Part shown: positions 11,938 through 21,500 of the stretch, one piece after another
Layout of the letters: every line of letters starts with the position of its first letter
Position numbering within the stretch: the stretch's first letter is position 1
Origin: Rhytidiadelphus loreus
Taxonomy: Eukaryota; Streptophyta; Bryopsida; Hypnales; Hylocomiaceae
Direction of reading: 5' to 3'
NCBI GenBank assembly: GCA_947034895.1
Contig: OX344763.1
Location: 27,031,025 to 27,095,024, forward strand
DNA: 64,000 nt
Program-made: the position numbers and the translations under genes
Notes under the pieces: generated by a model
Told to the model about the DNA's origin: nothing
Seen by the model: only the letters and a program-made list of their open reading frames with translations
Database searches by the model: none

Positions 11938-13100
11938 TTCACCAACTTGAATGTGCGTTTCAATTATCCACGCCAATAAAAAAGATATTCTACTTGACCT
12001 CATCGAATCCTCTAATTTAAAATATCGTCGACTTCATATTCTTAGCAATCATCAATTACAATAGGAGGTGGTGGTGCTTGAATTCTGCCAGAAAAATTGG
12101 ATTCTCTACAGGTTTCTGAAAGTGAAGTGTGAAAAACAGGATGTATCTTCATAGATGCAGGTATTTCCAACTGATATGCAGCAACATTGATTTGTTTTTT
12201 AATTCGAAATGGTCCAATCTGGTAGTCAAGTTTATCACAAGGTCTAGAAGTCTTGATGTTGTGCCGTAGTAGCCATACCTTATCACCTATTTGAAAATTT
12301 GGTTGCTCTTATCTTTTTATATCAGCAAATTCTTTGTAACAAACTTGAGCTTCTTCAAGGTGCTTCTTCATTGTTGAGTGTAATTCTTTCATACGTATTA
12401 CAAATCCCTTTGCTGCAGGGTTCTCTCCCTTCCAAACCGATAGCATATCAATCTTGGGGTGATATCCATAATTGATATAAAATGGAGTCTCTTGTATAGA
12501 TGCATGCATGCTATTGTTGTAAGCAAAGTCGGATAGTGTTATTAAAGATGTCCAATCATCTTGTTGGTAATTAATAGTACATCAAAGATATTTCTCCAAG
12601 ACTTGATTTATTTGTTCTGTTTGTCCATTCGTTTGTGGATGAAATGTTGATGAAAGTTTGATCTTCACTTTCAAAATTTCAAATAGCGATTGCCAAAATT
12701 TGGAGATGAATTGCGGTCTATGGTCAGACACAATATCATCAGGTAAACCATGATAGCGATAAATATTGTTAATGAATAGTCTAGCTGTTTCCTTGCTTGT
12801 GATTGTTTTTTTACATGGAACAAAATGTGTCATTTTTGAAAATCAGTCTACTATTACACAAATAGTATCAAACTTTGATGAAGGTGGCAAATCAATGATG
12901 AAATCCATTGAAATAGATGACCATGGTTGTTTTGGACTCGATAGTGGTTATAGTAATCCATAAGGCCGATGTCAGAAATTTTTGGAACGAGAACATATAT
13001 CGCATGAAAGTACAAATTCTTTAATAGATTTCTACATTTGAGGACACCAAAAGTCACGAGAAATGAGCTCCAAAGTCTTGTTGTATCCAAAATGTCCAAT
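11930..13100 (-). pseudogene. Chromovirus integrase and chromodomain remnant
   Basis: On the minus strand the first catalytic aspartate region ([14 protein letters not shown]), the second (DDIVSDHRPQF) and the NGQTEQINQ block of a Ty3/Gypsy integrase are readable between 13100 and 12582. A post-integrase IGPFRIK...IHPVFHTSL segment follows near 12230-12100. Beyond PPPPIVIDD comes YEVDDILN and GQVEYLFYWRG (about 12065-11960), a chromodomain signature, so the source was a chromovirus. Multiple frame breaks and stops show that it is dead. Confidence 0.8.
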
Positions 13101-13199
13101 AGCTAGAAGGTCATGACGAGCTTGCAAGATTTGGAGACATAGAGGTCCTTCAGGAATGTACAGACGTTCTTCAAAATATAAAATCTGATTTTGAATTTT

Positions 13200-14666
13200 G
13201 AATTTACTTGAATCTTCGGTCCCATTTCTATGGTGTTATTGGATATAAAAAACAAGAGAGTTTTTCCTTGAGGTTGTTTGGACTTTTTCTAAAAAACTAG
13301 AATCAAATGGAATGGAAACATGAGTTGTTCGTAAATGAAGACGTTCAAGTTTCAGAAGAGTAGTTTGTTGTAAATCAAATGCTTCTTCCTCATTTTTTGG
13401 CATAAAATTGGATTGTCTAGATAGGGCATCAGACAACCCTTGTTGTTTTCTGGGTTGATATGTAATACAAAAATCAAATCTTGACAAAGACATATTCCAA
13501 CAAGCTTGACGACGATTCAATACACGAATAGACATGAAGTATTTAAGATTTTTGTGATCAGTATATATTGTTACCTGATGGGTAGCTCCCTCAAGTAGAT
13601 GACTCCATTCTTCAAAGGAGTCTATAATAGCAAACAACTCTTTATCATGAATTTCATAGTTAATTTCTATAGCATTGAATTTCCTTAAATGAAATGCAAC
13701 GGGATGTGGTTTTCCATTTTCTTTGGGTTGTGAGAGCACTACTCCTAAAGTAAAATCTAAAGCATCCGTCTTTATAAAAAATGACTTTGAAAAATTGGGA
13801 TGGATCAAAATTGGAGCTATAGTAAATTCCTTTTTTAATGTTTGAAAAGCTTTTTTTGCTTTTTGCTTCCAATCCAACTTATCCTTGCGAGTAAGCCATG
13901 TAAGAGGAGCTGCAATTTGTGAATAATTTTTTATAAACATTCTATAGAAGTTTGCAAAACCAAAGAAACGATGAACAGCGTGTACCGTTTTTGGCCTATC
14001 CCAATCTAATACAACTTGAGTCTTCTTGGAATCCATTGATATTCCATTATTTGAGACAATATAACTAAGAAATTCAACCTCAAATGTATGAAAAACACAA
14101 TTTTCTAATTTTGCATATAAACCATTGTTTTGAAGTTTTTCAAGGACCAACTTAGCATGTTCTTCGTGTTGTTTTTCATCTTTGGAATATATATGTAGTT
14201 CTTAAATCAATTTTGGTATAAATTTTTGCTTGACTAAGTTAGCTAAGAAGATTTGCAATTAATGGCAATGAATATTGATTCTTAATCGTTACCTTGTTGA
14301 TGCCTCAATAATCTACACACATTTGTAAAGATCCATCTTTTTTTTCTCAAATAGAACATGAGCACCAACTGGAGACTCTGAGTGTCAAATGAAATTTTTG
14401 GCTAAATTTTCCTCAATATATTGCTTCAACACTACAAGCTCATCTTGTGATAAGTTGTAAATTGGCCCAAAAGGTGGTTGTGCACCTTTCACCAAATCAA
14501 AGGCACAATAGTATGATCGATATTGAGGCAGCATATCTACATTTTTCTTTTCAAAAATATTTTCAAAAGACTTATATTGCTCCGGAAGCTTGCTTGTTGC
14601 TGTCGTTGCATTAGTTGTTGGAGTTGCATAGATTGCAAAGGTAGCATTAGTCTTTGCTGTGCGCAT
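13200..14666 (-). pseudogene. Chromovirus reverse transcriptase / RNase H remnant
   Basis: A 304-codon open stretch (14150-13236) carries the RT thumb region and RNase H with its acidic positions (KTDALD, HDKELFAI, YTDHKNLKY, LSDALSRQ). The N-terminal RT part (GPIYNLSQDEL) is at about 14470-14385, and DYxGIN plus KIDLRTTY at about 14320-14200. After KIDLRTTY the sequence jumps directly to IYSKDEKQHEEH, so the fingers-palm section that would hold the catalytic YxDD motif is missing by internal deletion. The element cannot encode an active RT. Confidence 0.85.
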
Positions 14667-15133
14667 GAATGCTCTTGCTCCAATAAATAATGGTTTTTGA
14701 AACTTTTTGGAAGAAATAGGTTCAAGTTTTGCTAAAGACTTTGTTATTAGAGGTTTTCTAGGAAGAAAAGTAATATTATAATCTGACCAATCAATTTGGG
14801 GATTGTATTTTTCAAGCCAAGAAAGTCCTAAGATGATAAGACTAAAAAGAGAATGGATAACATTATAAGCTACATGGCTATTGTAGTCTCCTGATATGGT
14901 TTCTAGAGGAATTGTCTCTTCATTAACGTTACCAGAAGATAGTGATCGTCCATCAATAATTTCAACATGAACTGCTAGTGTCTTTCAAACTAAAGGAATT
15001 TTATGCAATTTGACAAATGATTCATCTATAAAACATGCTGAAGCTCTAGAATCTATCAAAGCATGGGTTTTTATTTTCATAGAACCTAGATATAATGGAA
15101 TAATAAAACACGGTGTAGGATTTGCAGATAGTA
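14667..15133 (-). pseudogene. Chromovirus aspartic protease region, broken by nested element
   Basis: The protease-like segment reads ALIDSRASACFIDES near 15066-15015; the usual active-site D-S/T-G has Arg where Gly is expected. Further on, GLSWLEKYNPQIDW (about 14830-14790) leads into the RT linker. At 15134 the frame is interrupted by the 923-bp TTAA element and resumes at 16065. Confidence 0.75.
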
Positions 15134-15137
15134 TTAA

Positions 15138-16060
15138 CCGCTAAAGGACCATTGTCCCCTCGGGGGACAAAATGGATTTCGGGTAGGTTCCTATGATCTC
15201 AATTTTTAGTGAAACATTTTGAAACTTTTTTATAAGATAGAAAAACTTATTATCTTCATGGGAATATAATTTTTATTTCAAGTGGTGCCCATGAGCAAAA
15301 GTTATGGCATCTTAAAGATAATTTTCATGTCACCGGACAGAAAAAGAAATCTACAAAAATTTGAAATTAATTTTTTAATATTTTTTTCTTAAAGATCATA
15401 TTTTTGTCTACATGTGGAGCTTTGATTCATTCCATTTGGATTAGTGATGTGAAAGTTATGAACAATCTTGTTTTTCGGGCAATTTAAGCATCTTCTTGAA
15501 AAAATAACTTATAAGATTCAATTTTGAATGCAATTTTTAAAATTTTTCAAAAAAAATTGTTTGACAAGGTTAAGTTTTCTATTTAGAACAATCTCACCAT
15601 TGAGATTATTGTATTTCAATCCCATTTTAGAGCTATTAATGCTTTAGTTTTTCGTTCAATCTTTGACCTACTTCTACTTAACAATTTTTTAAAGAATGAA
15701 AATCAATCGTTTTTAAAAATAAATAAAAATTCTAGACTTTCAACTCAGTTCTTCAACACAAATTTTTTTTAATTCAAGGTCCATAGTGCAAAAAATTTCC
15801 GCAAATGGCATTCAAAGTCATCTGAAATTGCACGTCAGTGTTCAAAAAAACTTTATTTTTTCAACTTTGAATGCTAATATCTTCCAATCTGTACTGTCAA
15901 ATTCCATGAAATTTTTACCACATGATCCTCGACTATAAAGTACAAGATCCTATGGTTAGATTCTAAAAAAAGTGTATTGTTTTGTTTTTTTGGATGAATG
16001 CAACAAAAATGACAGTTTTGAGTAGTTTTTGACAGAAGAATGGCCCTGGTCCTTTAGGGG
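15138..16060. mobile_element. TTAA-flanked element, long copy A (923 bp), nested in chromovirus
   Basis: Flanked by TTAA at 15134-15137 and 16061-16064. Inner termini CCGCTAAAGGACC and GGTCCTTTAGGGG are inverse repeats at 12 of 13 positions. Inside the left end is a palindrome TTGTCCCC-TCG-GGGGACAA. There is no ORF of note, so it is non-autonomous. Related long copies lie at 38715, 42975 and (reversed) 29903-30844, sharing internal blocks such as GATTCATTCCATTT and GGCAGTTTT. Removing the element plus one TTAA lets the gag-protease frame read straight across. TTAA duplication is known for piggyBac, Kolobok and some Sola elements; which applies here is undecided. Confidence 0.85.
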
Positions 16061-16064
16061 TTAA

Positions 16065-16940
16065 TGATGGATTAACCTGAAATTGAGGATGAATGTGTAG
16101 CATCCAACTACATGGTCCCTATTGTAGCTAGACATTGTCATTTTCCTATTGTATACTTTTACTTTGGATTTGAGGCATGTTTCGTCGTTTATTTGGGCAG
16201 CCATCAGCTTTGTGTCCCGGTCCTCCACAATAGAGACACAATCCCTCTTCATGTCGACGTTTCTTCTAAAAACGTCACGTTTTTAAAAAAAATAGATAGT
16301 TTGTCTTTTAATAAAAAAATTCAAAGTTTTCAAATATCCTAATTTAATAAAGGAGGTACAATGAAAATACCTAAAATGTGAAAAATAAGGTAAGGCCAAA
16401 AATTAAGTCTAAAAAATCAAAGTCTGATAAAAAAAATAAAAAAAATCATTATAACTTCTGAAAGGAGAAGTGATGTATCTACTATAGTTTCTAAAAGGAA
16501 AAGTGATGTACCTACTATAGTTTCATCTGCAAAGGCTTCTTCAATTTTGACAATTTCTTCAACTTTGGAGTTTGAGTCAATAGTTTCAATTTCATCAATT
16601 CCAGAATAATATTCAAATGTAGAATATTCTTCAAATTCAAAATATCCTCCAACTTCAAAATATTCTCCAACTTCCCAGTTTGAGCCAATGGATTCAACTT
16701 CAAGAGTATCTTCATTGTTAGAGTTTTCTTCAACTTCATTGTTTGAGTCAATGCATTCAACTTCAAGAGTTTTTGCAATGTTAGGAATTTCTTCAACTTT
16801 GGGGTTTTAGTCAATAAATTCAATTCCAAGAAGTTCTTCAATTTCAGAAATTTCTTCAGCTTTTGGGTTTAGATAAATAGATTCATTCCCTGTAGAATAA
16901 TCAATTATCTCAAATTCTAACTCAAAATCTACCCGTTCGG
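16065..16940 (-). pseudogene. Chromovirus gag remnant: acidic repeats and CCHC zinc knuckle
   Basis: A zinc knuckle CLYCGGPGHKADGC (C-x2-C-x4-H-x4-C) is encoded at about 16236-16192. Before it on the minus strand, from about 16935 to 16400, one frame encodes a Glu-rich region with loose repeats of the type KVEEI...TLEVE.IDSN, open except for one stop. After the knuckle, several TAG stops precede the junction with the nested element. The knuckle and protease share one frame once the insertion is removed. Confidence 0.7.
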
Positions 16941-17396
16941 ACAACGGTGGAGAAGACGGACGGACGACAACGAACGACGGATGAGACGACGGACAAGACG
17001 ACGGACGAGAATAAGCAAGACAAGATAAGATATATAAAAGAAAATATATTAAGTAATAGAAGGAGTTGTCAAGACTAAGGAATTCCTCAGTCTTGACTTC
17101 TTTATATAGTCAAGGATCTAAACTTCTTTTATTTTAATTTTAATTTTAATTTTAAGGACCTTAGAACTTATACAAGGTTCTATCTCTCTGACATCTACAA
17201 TCTTCTTGACAAGCTACTTGGTGGTAGCTTCATATTCTAAAGGGTAATAGGCATGTCTCTCCTACGGGTTGTAACTAGCATGGATGAGTAAGTTACTATA
17301 CTCTGCTTTTCTAGTATATTTGAAGCTACATAATTTTTGTTCATATATACTTTTTAAATTGTTTTATATTGGAGACTATTCTTTTATATTGTGCAG
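16941..17396. other. Retroelement flank / spacer with 30-bp palindrome
   Basis: Contains a GACGG/ACGGAC-rich short repeat (about 16935-17010) and, at 17068-17097, the near-perfect palindrome GTCAAGACTAAGGAATTCC with its inverse (one mismatched pair). This would be the 5' side of the minus-strand retroelement, but I could not find LTR boundaries or a primer binding site. Confidence 0.4.
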
Positions 17397-18460
17397 ACCT
17401 GTTTTTAAAAGGGCAAGGGGTAGTAACTACATGGTCTCAATAGTGCACCTTGAGGGATATAAAATACTTGAGCATGACTTCAGTGAGATTTTAAAGGCAT
17501 ATAGTGGATTAAAGGAGCACAAGGCCTTTGTTTGTGACTTCAGGTGAGTCAAAAAAAAATTCAAAACATTTCTTGTTTATTTTTGTACTTTATGTTACAA
17601 TATTTGTTATGCAAAGTTTACAAACCATTATTATGCTAACTTCAGAATTTGTTGTAGGGTTCTAAATTTAATTCCATGACTTTATTTTTAGAAGTCTTAT
17701 AAGAATTTAAAACTAGTTGGTTGTGATTCAATTGTGACTGTCAACATGAAAGTTGCATAGAGAGCGACAAACAACCATAAAGTGCCCATTGTGAAGGACG
17801 CAACATAGGTAGAGACAATTCCATTTAGAGTCTTTGCAGAGGGCATTACCATTTTGTATGGTTTCGAAATAAACTCCGAGTCAGGGAAAGAGAAGTCCTT
17901 AGTTCTGAAGAAGCAAGCAGAAGCGTTTTTTAAGGAAGTGATGGATGAAGGGTTCAAGTCCGAAAGTCCCTTGAACAAGAGTCAATGTGTCTAAATGTCG
18001 ATTTTAATACTCTTGAGGCTTTAAAAGCCAGCCCAATCGAGAATTTGATAAAAGAATGGGTGGAATCAGCAAGAAACAAGGTACATTGAAATGCGTTGGG
18101 CCATTCATTTGGCCCAACCACTCGACAAACTCTACGCAAGGCTGCATTAAAGTTCTACAATAAGTGCCTTGATAATGAGATCACCAAGGTAAGAAAGCTA
18201 GACTAATTTGAGTTTCCTAAGTTTCCTATATCTTTTGTTTGCATTTGTTGGGGGGGTTTGTACTAAAAATGCTATCGCTTGGTTTGTTTCAGGGTTTCAG
18301 GAATATTGCATAGCTAGGAAGAGTGAAACTAAAAATTATTGAGCACAAGCTAAGTTAGTCAGCAAACATGACAGGGAGCACCATAAAAGAAGCTAATATA
18401 TTCATTAGCGATACAAGTGACGAAGAATATGAAGCCATCAACGATGAAGCTTGGGCGTAA
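17397..18460 (+). pseudogene. Decayed multi-exon gene, product unknown
   Basis: Blocks of coding character are separated by intron-like sequences with GT-AG borders: 17397-17543 (acceptor TTGTGCAG, donor CAG|GTGAGT), encoding PVFKRARGSNYMVSIVHLEGYK and on; about 17692-17995, encoding GFEINSESGKEKS and QAEAFFKEVMDEGFKSE; about 18000-18189, encoding NTLEALKASPIENLIKEWVE, with donor AAG|GTAAG; and about 18294-18460, ending FISDTSDEEYEAINDEAWA and a stop. Three or more in-frame stops interrupt it (two in the second block, others later). I do not recognise the family. Confidence 0.45.
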
Positions 18461-18570
18461 TCTGTACCCAACCTTGTTATAGCTCTTTACTTGCTAATGG
18501 TATGCATCGTTCATTTGGAAGGAGTGTCTTACATTATCTCGTTTTTTTAGGTAGTACTGGACTACTAGTC

Positions 18571-19044
18571 ACATGGTTGTCTACCCGAACAACTTGACAG
18601 TACGACGAACATGACGTCTAATACATCTAGTATACCTCCTTGTCCGTCTAATAGATCCTAGGGGGGGTGCGTGCAACTGACGAAGGGAAAGTCAGTCTTG
18701 GAACAACGAACTTGAGGGCAAGTGCGACCACGGGTGCGGGTAGGGGCGATCGTGACCTAGTACCCGTGTTTGCTTCAGACCTGTAGGCGCCCCATACCCG
18801 CAGTCACCCTATACCCATGTTCGCCTCATACCTGCGGTCGCCCCATACCCGTAGTCGCCCCCACCCAAAGTCGCCCTAAATTTGCCACGTGGCTGTTACA
18901 TGGCAGCCAAGTAAGCCTAGGTAAATGGGGGGTAAATTCCCAAAAAGTCAAAGGATAAAGTTGACTCTATTAGACGGACGGGACCTTCTACTTGACATCT
19001 TCAACGTCGAATTTGTCGAGTTGTCCGGGTAGACAAACCTATGT
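18571..19044. mobile_element. 474-bp element with about 80-nt imperfect inverted ends
   Basis: The left end ACATGGTTGTCTACCCGAAC and the inverse of the right end ACATAGGTTTGTCTACCCGG align, and similarity continues with gaps to CCGTCTAATAGA on both sides. The interior (18660-18960) is GC-rich relative to its neighbours and carries repeated ATACCCG/GGTCGCCCC units. No clear target duplication is visible, so the exact ends and superfamily are open. Confidence 0.55.
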
Positions 19045-19046
19045 AT

Positions 19047-19240
19047 GATCTATAGCACATCAGATTCATGCGGAAAGAGAAGAACACAACTTTGATGAAG
19101 AATTGAGGTACGCAATAATCCAATTTGTCGCAAGAAGATTCTGAAGATTTGTGTCGAAAGGTATTTGTTACGAGAGGCTAAGGACAGTGATTCTGATTCT
19201 CTGAATGTTGCAGAGACAACAATAGGGATTCCATTGCGGT
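19047..19240. repeat. 194-bp direct repeat, copy 1 (pair at 21307-21500)
   Basis: From TGATCTATAGCACA to GGGATTCCATTGC the sequence is nearly identical to 21307-21500, about 2.26 kb away in the same orientation. It could be a solo/terminal repeat or a small insertion. Copy 2 is bracketed by two copies of GGGTTTAGAAGTnnACGATTC, which copy 1 lacks. Confidence 0.65.
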
Positions 19241-19335
19241 GTCATGTTGTAAATTCGTACATAGTATAAAAATACGTAGTATGCGTTATTCATGTAGCTT
19301 CAAGGTGACGCCTTCTAGTGAAGATGTGAGTCATC

Positions 19336-19342
19336 TATATAA
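19336..19342 (+). promoter_or_regulatory. TATA-box candidate upstream of orphan ORF
   Basis: TATATAA in the context CATCTATATAAGAAGG lies about 70 bp upstream of the ATG at 19411, a normal plant spacing for a TATA box plus short leader. Confidence 0.4.
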
Positions 19343-19410
19343 GAAGGAGAGTCCCTATGAGAGTTGCACTGAATTGAAGTGTTGTAGTTTGCTTCTACTT
19401 TAGATTTAGA

Positions 19411-19869
19411 ATGTCGAATTGGAGGGTTTTTTCTGAGTCTCAAGATGAAGAGCTTCAACCGGAAGCTGAGATTGAACTTTCTTTGTCACAACTACCAGAT
19501 CAGCCTCTTTTGCCACGGGATCTTGTTTTATCGCACGAACGTCCTAAAGATGAAGCTGGGCCTTCCCGTCTGCCAAAGCAACCTCGTGTGGAGCAACGTT
19601 GGCACGAAAACTTACTTGAAGATGCTCGAGCATTGATGATTCTACTGCAGGTCGGATGTGTTGAGTCCAGTAGCCGAGAAGTGACATTTGAAGGGAGCTT
19701 TGAAGGTTTGAACAACGATCAATACTTTTGCATGGTGAAGCCTATCGAAGGAAGTCGTGGTCACCAACGATGGTTAGAGGGATCAGTCAATCCTTTAACT
19801 AAGGCGGATCGTGCAGAATATGTGGCGGCGACTGTCAAACGCATTCTCAAATTTCTGCAGATGGAGTGA
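19411..19869 (+). CDS. Intact orphan ORF, 152 aa, unknown function
   Basis: An ATG-initiated, uninterrupted ORF with coding-like composition. The N-terminal third is acidic and Leu/Pro-rich (EIELSLSQLPDQPLLPRDL); the middle has a basic, Pro-containing stretch (GPSRLPKQPRVEQRW); the C-terminal half (DARALMILLQVG to VAATVKRILKFLQ) looks like a small folded domain rich in predicted helix, including EVTFEGSFEGLNNDQYFCMV. No signal peptide or membrane segment is evident. A TATA box candidate lies 70 bp upstream. It sits among repeats, so it may be a host orphan gene or a gene carried by a transposon. I do not recognise it. Confidence 0.45.
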   Translation: MSNWRVFSESQDEELQPEAEIELSLSQLPDQPLLPRDLVLSHERPKDEAGPSRLPKQPRVEQRWHENLLEDARALMILLQVGCVESSSREVTFEGSFEGLNNDQYFCMVKPIEGSRGHQRWLEGSVNPLTKADRAEYVAATVKRILKFLQME

Positions 19870-21306
19870 AGTTTCGATTGGAATTCTAGTTTTTTACCTC
19901 TAATAGATGTATTTGGATCTTTAGTTCTTCATTCCATACTTGGAGTGAATTTATACAATAGTTTTGTGTATAAAAAGTAGTTTGAAAGAAATATCCAATT
20001 CATTTTCCTTCTAAGTGAACTTGGAGTGAATTTCTTTCAATGATAAAGATAAGGAAATAGTTGCTTGGGCCAAATAATGGCTCAATTATTGGGTTTTTTG
20101 CTTTGGGAGCAAGTTAGGGGCTGACCCCACTTGTTGTGTGGTTAGAGTGAAGATAGGGTGGAGAAAAAAGTGGGGGAACTATTCATCTTCTCTCCCGTTG
20201 TGAGTTTGAAGAGGACCCGATTGTTTGGAGACTCATTGTGTTGTGATTTTGAGGAATTTTGGAATGAATATTGGAGGTGTTAAGTATCATGGTGTGTAGT
20301 TTCCAAATTGATCTCACTTGCTTAATTTGGAGTTGTGAATCAAAAGTTGTGCTAGTTTGAGTGGTGGGAGGTTTGTTGCCTTTGAAAATAAGAGGCAGAG
20401 ACTTCGACCGGCCATAAAAGACGGACAGGTTCTTGGTTTGCAATGAAATTTAGAGGGAGTGTAGGAAATTGTGTTAGCTTTTCATGAACATATCATTCGA
20501 TCTTTTTGGAGTTTGTATGAAAAAGTTGTGAGTGTGGAAGCAAAGGAGGGTCTGCTGCCTTTTTTTTGTCAGGGCCGAAACTTTGGATGGCCATAGAAGT
20601 TGGACAGAGTTTTATATTCATTTGAGATTTAGAGGAGAAGTATATTATTGTATAAGTCTTCCAAAAAGCTATTACTTGGTTCATTTGGAGTTGTGATGCA
20701 ACGGTGGCACTCCACCAAAGTTCAGCTTAAGAATTGGAGTTGCGGTTGGAGGAGTTTTGAAGACTTTGTGTGTTTGTTTGTGTGGTTTGTGGCTTTGTAA
20801 ACATTGTTGTTGCGGGTGGCTTGGGAAAAACCAACGCTAGCCTCATTTTGTGTTGTGGGTGACAAAGTGGGGTTAATGACCCACATGGTCGAGACTTGCT
20901 TGTTCTCACGGTGAAAGCTTGTTTTTTAAAGCTGGTCACCGGGAGTTTGAAAGTTTAGGAGCCAATCTTTCGGACAGCCAACTTGTGGTTTGGCCGTCCC
21001 GTTTTACCCGTCCGAAGCCGTGGGATCTTATCACACATCTTTACCCTTAAACCCATTTAGAGCCACATCAAGATAGGCCAACGGACACGGTTTCAAGACG
21101 AAGAAGAAGATTCGACGTTCGAGTGTGAAGATTCAAGTTTACTTGTGACTTTACGTTCTCATTTCCTAAACCATTTCGAGTCGCAGCCGGAATCCCCGTG
21201 ATTTCCCGAGGCAAAAGCTCTCAACACGACAACGGGTTTAGAAGTTGACGATTCTATTTTGCTACAATTTTTAATCGATTACAATATACATAACTATGTT
21301 GTATGA
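19870..21306. other. Repeat-rich spacer with diverged tandem units
   Basis: Two diverged units of roughly 200 bp (about 20325-20500 and 20505-20690) share TTTGGAGTTGTGA, the GCTGCC/TTGCCTTT block, CGGCCATAnAAG and GATTTAGAG in the same order, and a third begins near 20680. No intact gene is seen. GGACGG/CCGTCC motifs near 20960-21020 recall the 18571-19044 element. Confidence 0.45.
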
Positions 21307-21500
21307 TCTATGGCACACCAGATTCATGCGGAAGGAGAATAACACAACTTTGATGAAAAATTGAGGTACGCAATAATCCAATTTGTCGCAAGAAGATTCT
21401 GAAGATTTGTGTCGAAAGATATTTGTTACGAGAGGCTAAGGACAGTGATTCTGATTTTCCGAATTCTGCAGAGACAACAATAGGGATTCCATTGCGGGTT
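21307..21500. repeat. 194-bp direct repeat, copy 2
   Basis: Same unit as 19047-19240. It lies between two copies of GGGTTTAGAAGT...ACGATTCTATTTTG (21234 and 21498), as if inserted into, or accompanied by duplication of, that sequence. Confidence 0.65.

Noticed and set aside
16515..16841. 108-codon minus-strand ORF rich in Lys/Leu
   Set aside because: It is an alternative frame of the acidic gag repeat region; the Glu-rich frame continues over a longer span and makes more sense.
11600..17300. LTRs of the chromovirus
   Set aside because: Searched by eye for matching TG...CA terminal repeats on both sides; none convincing, so LTRs and element ends are not annotated.
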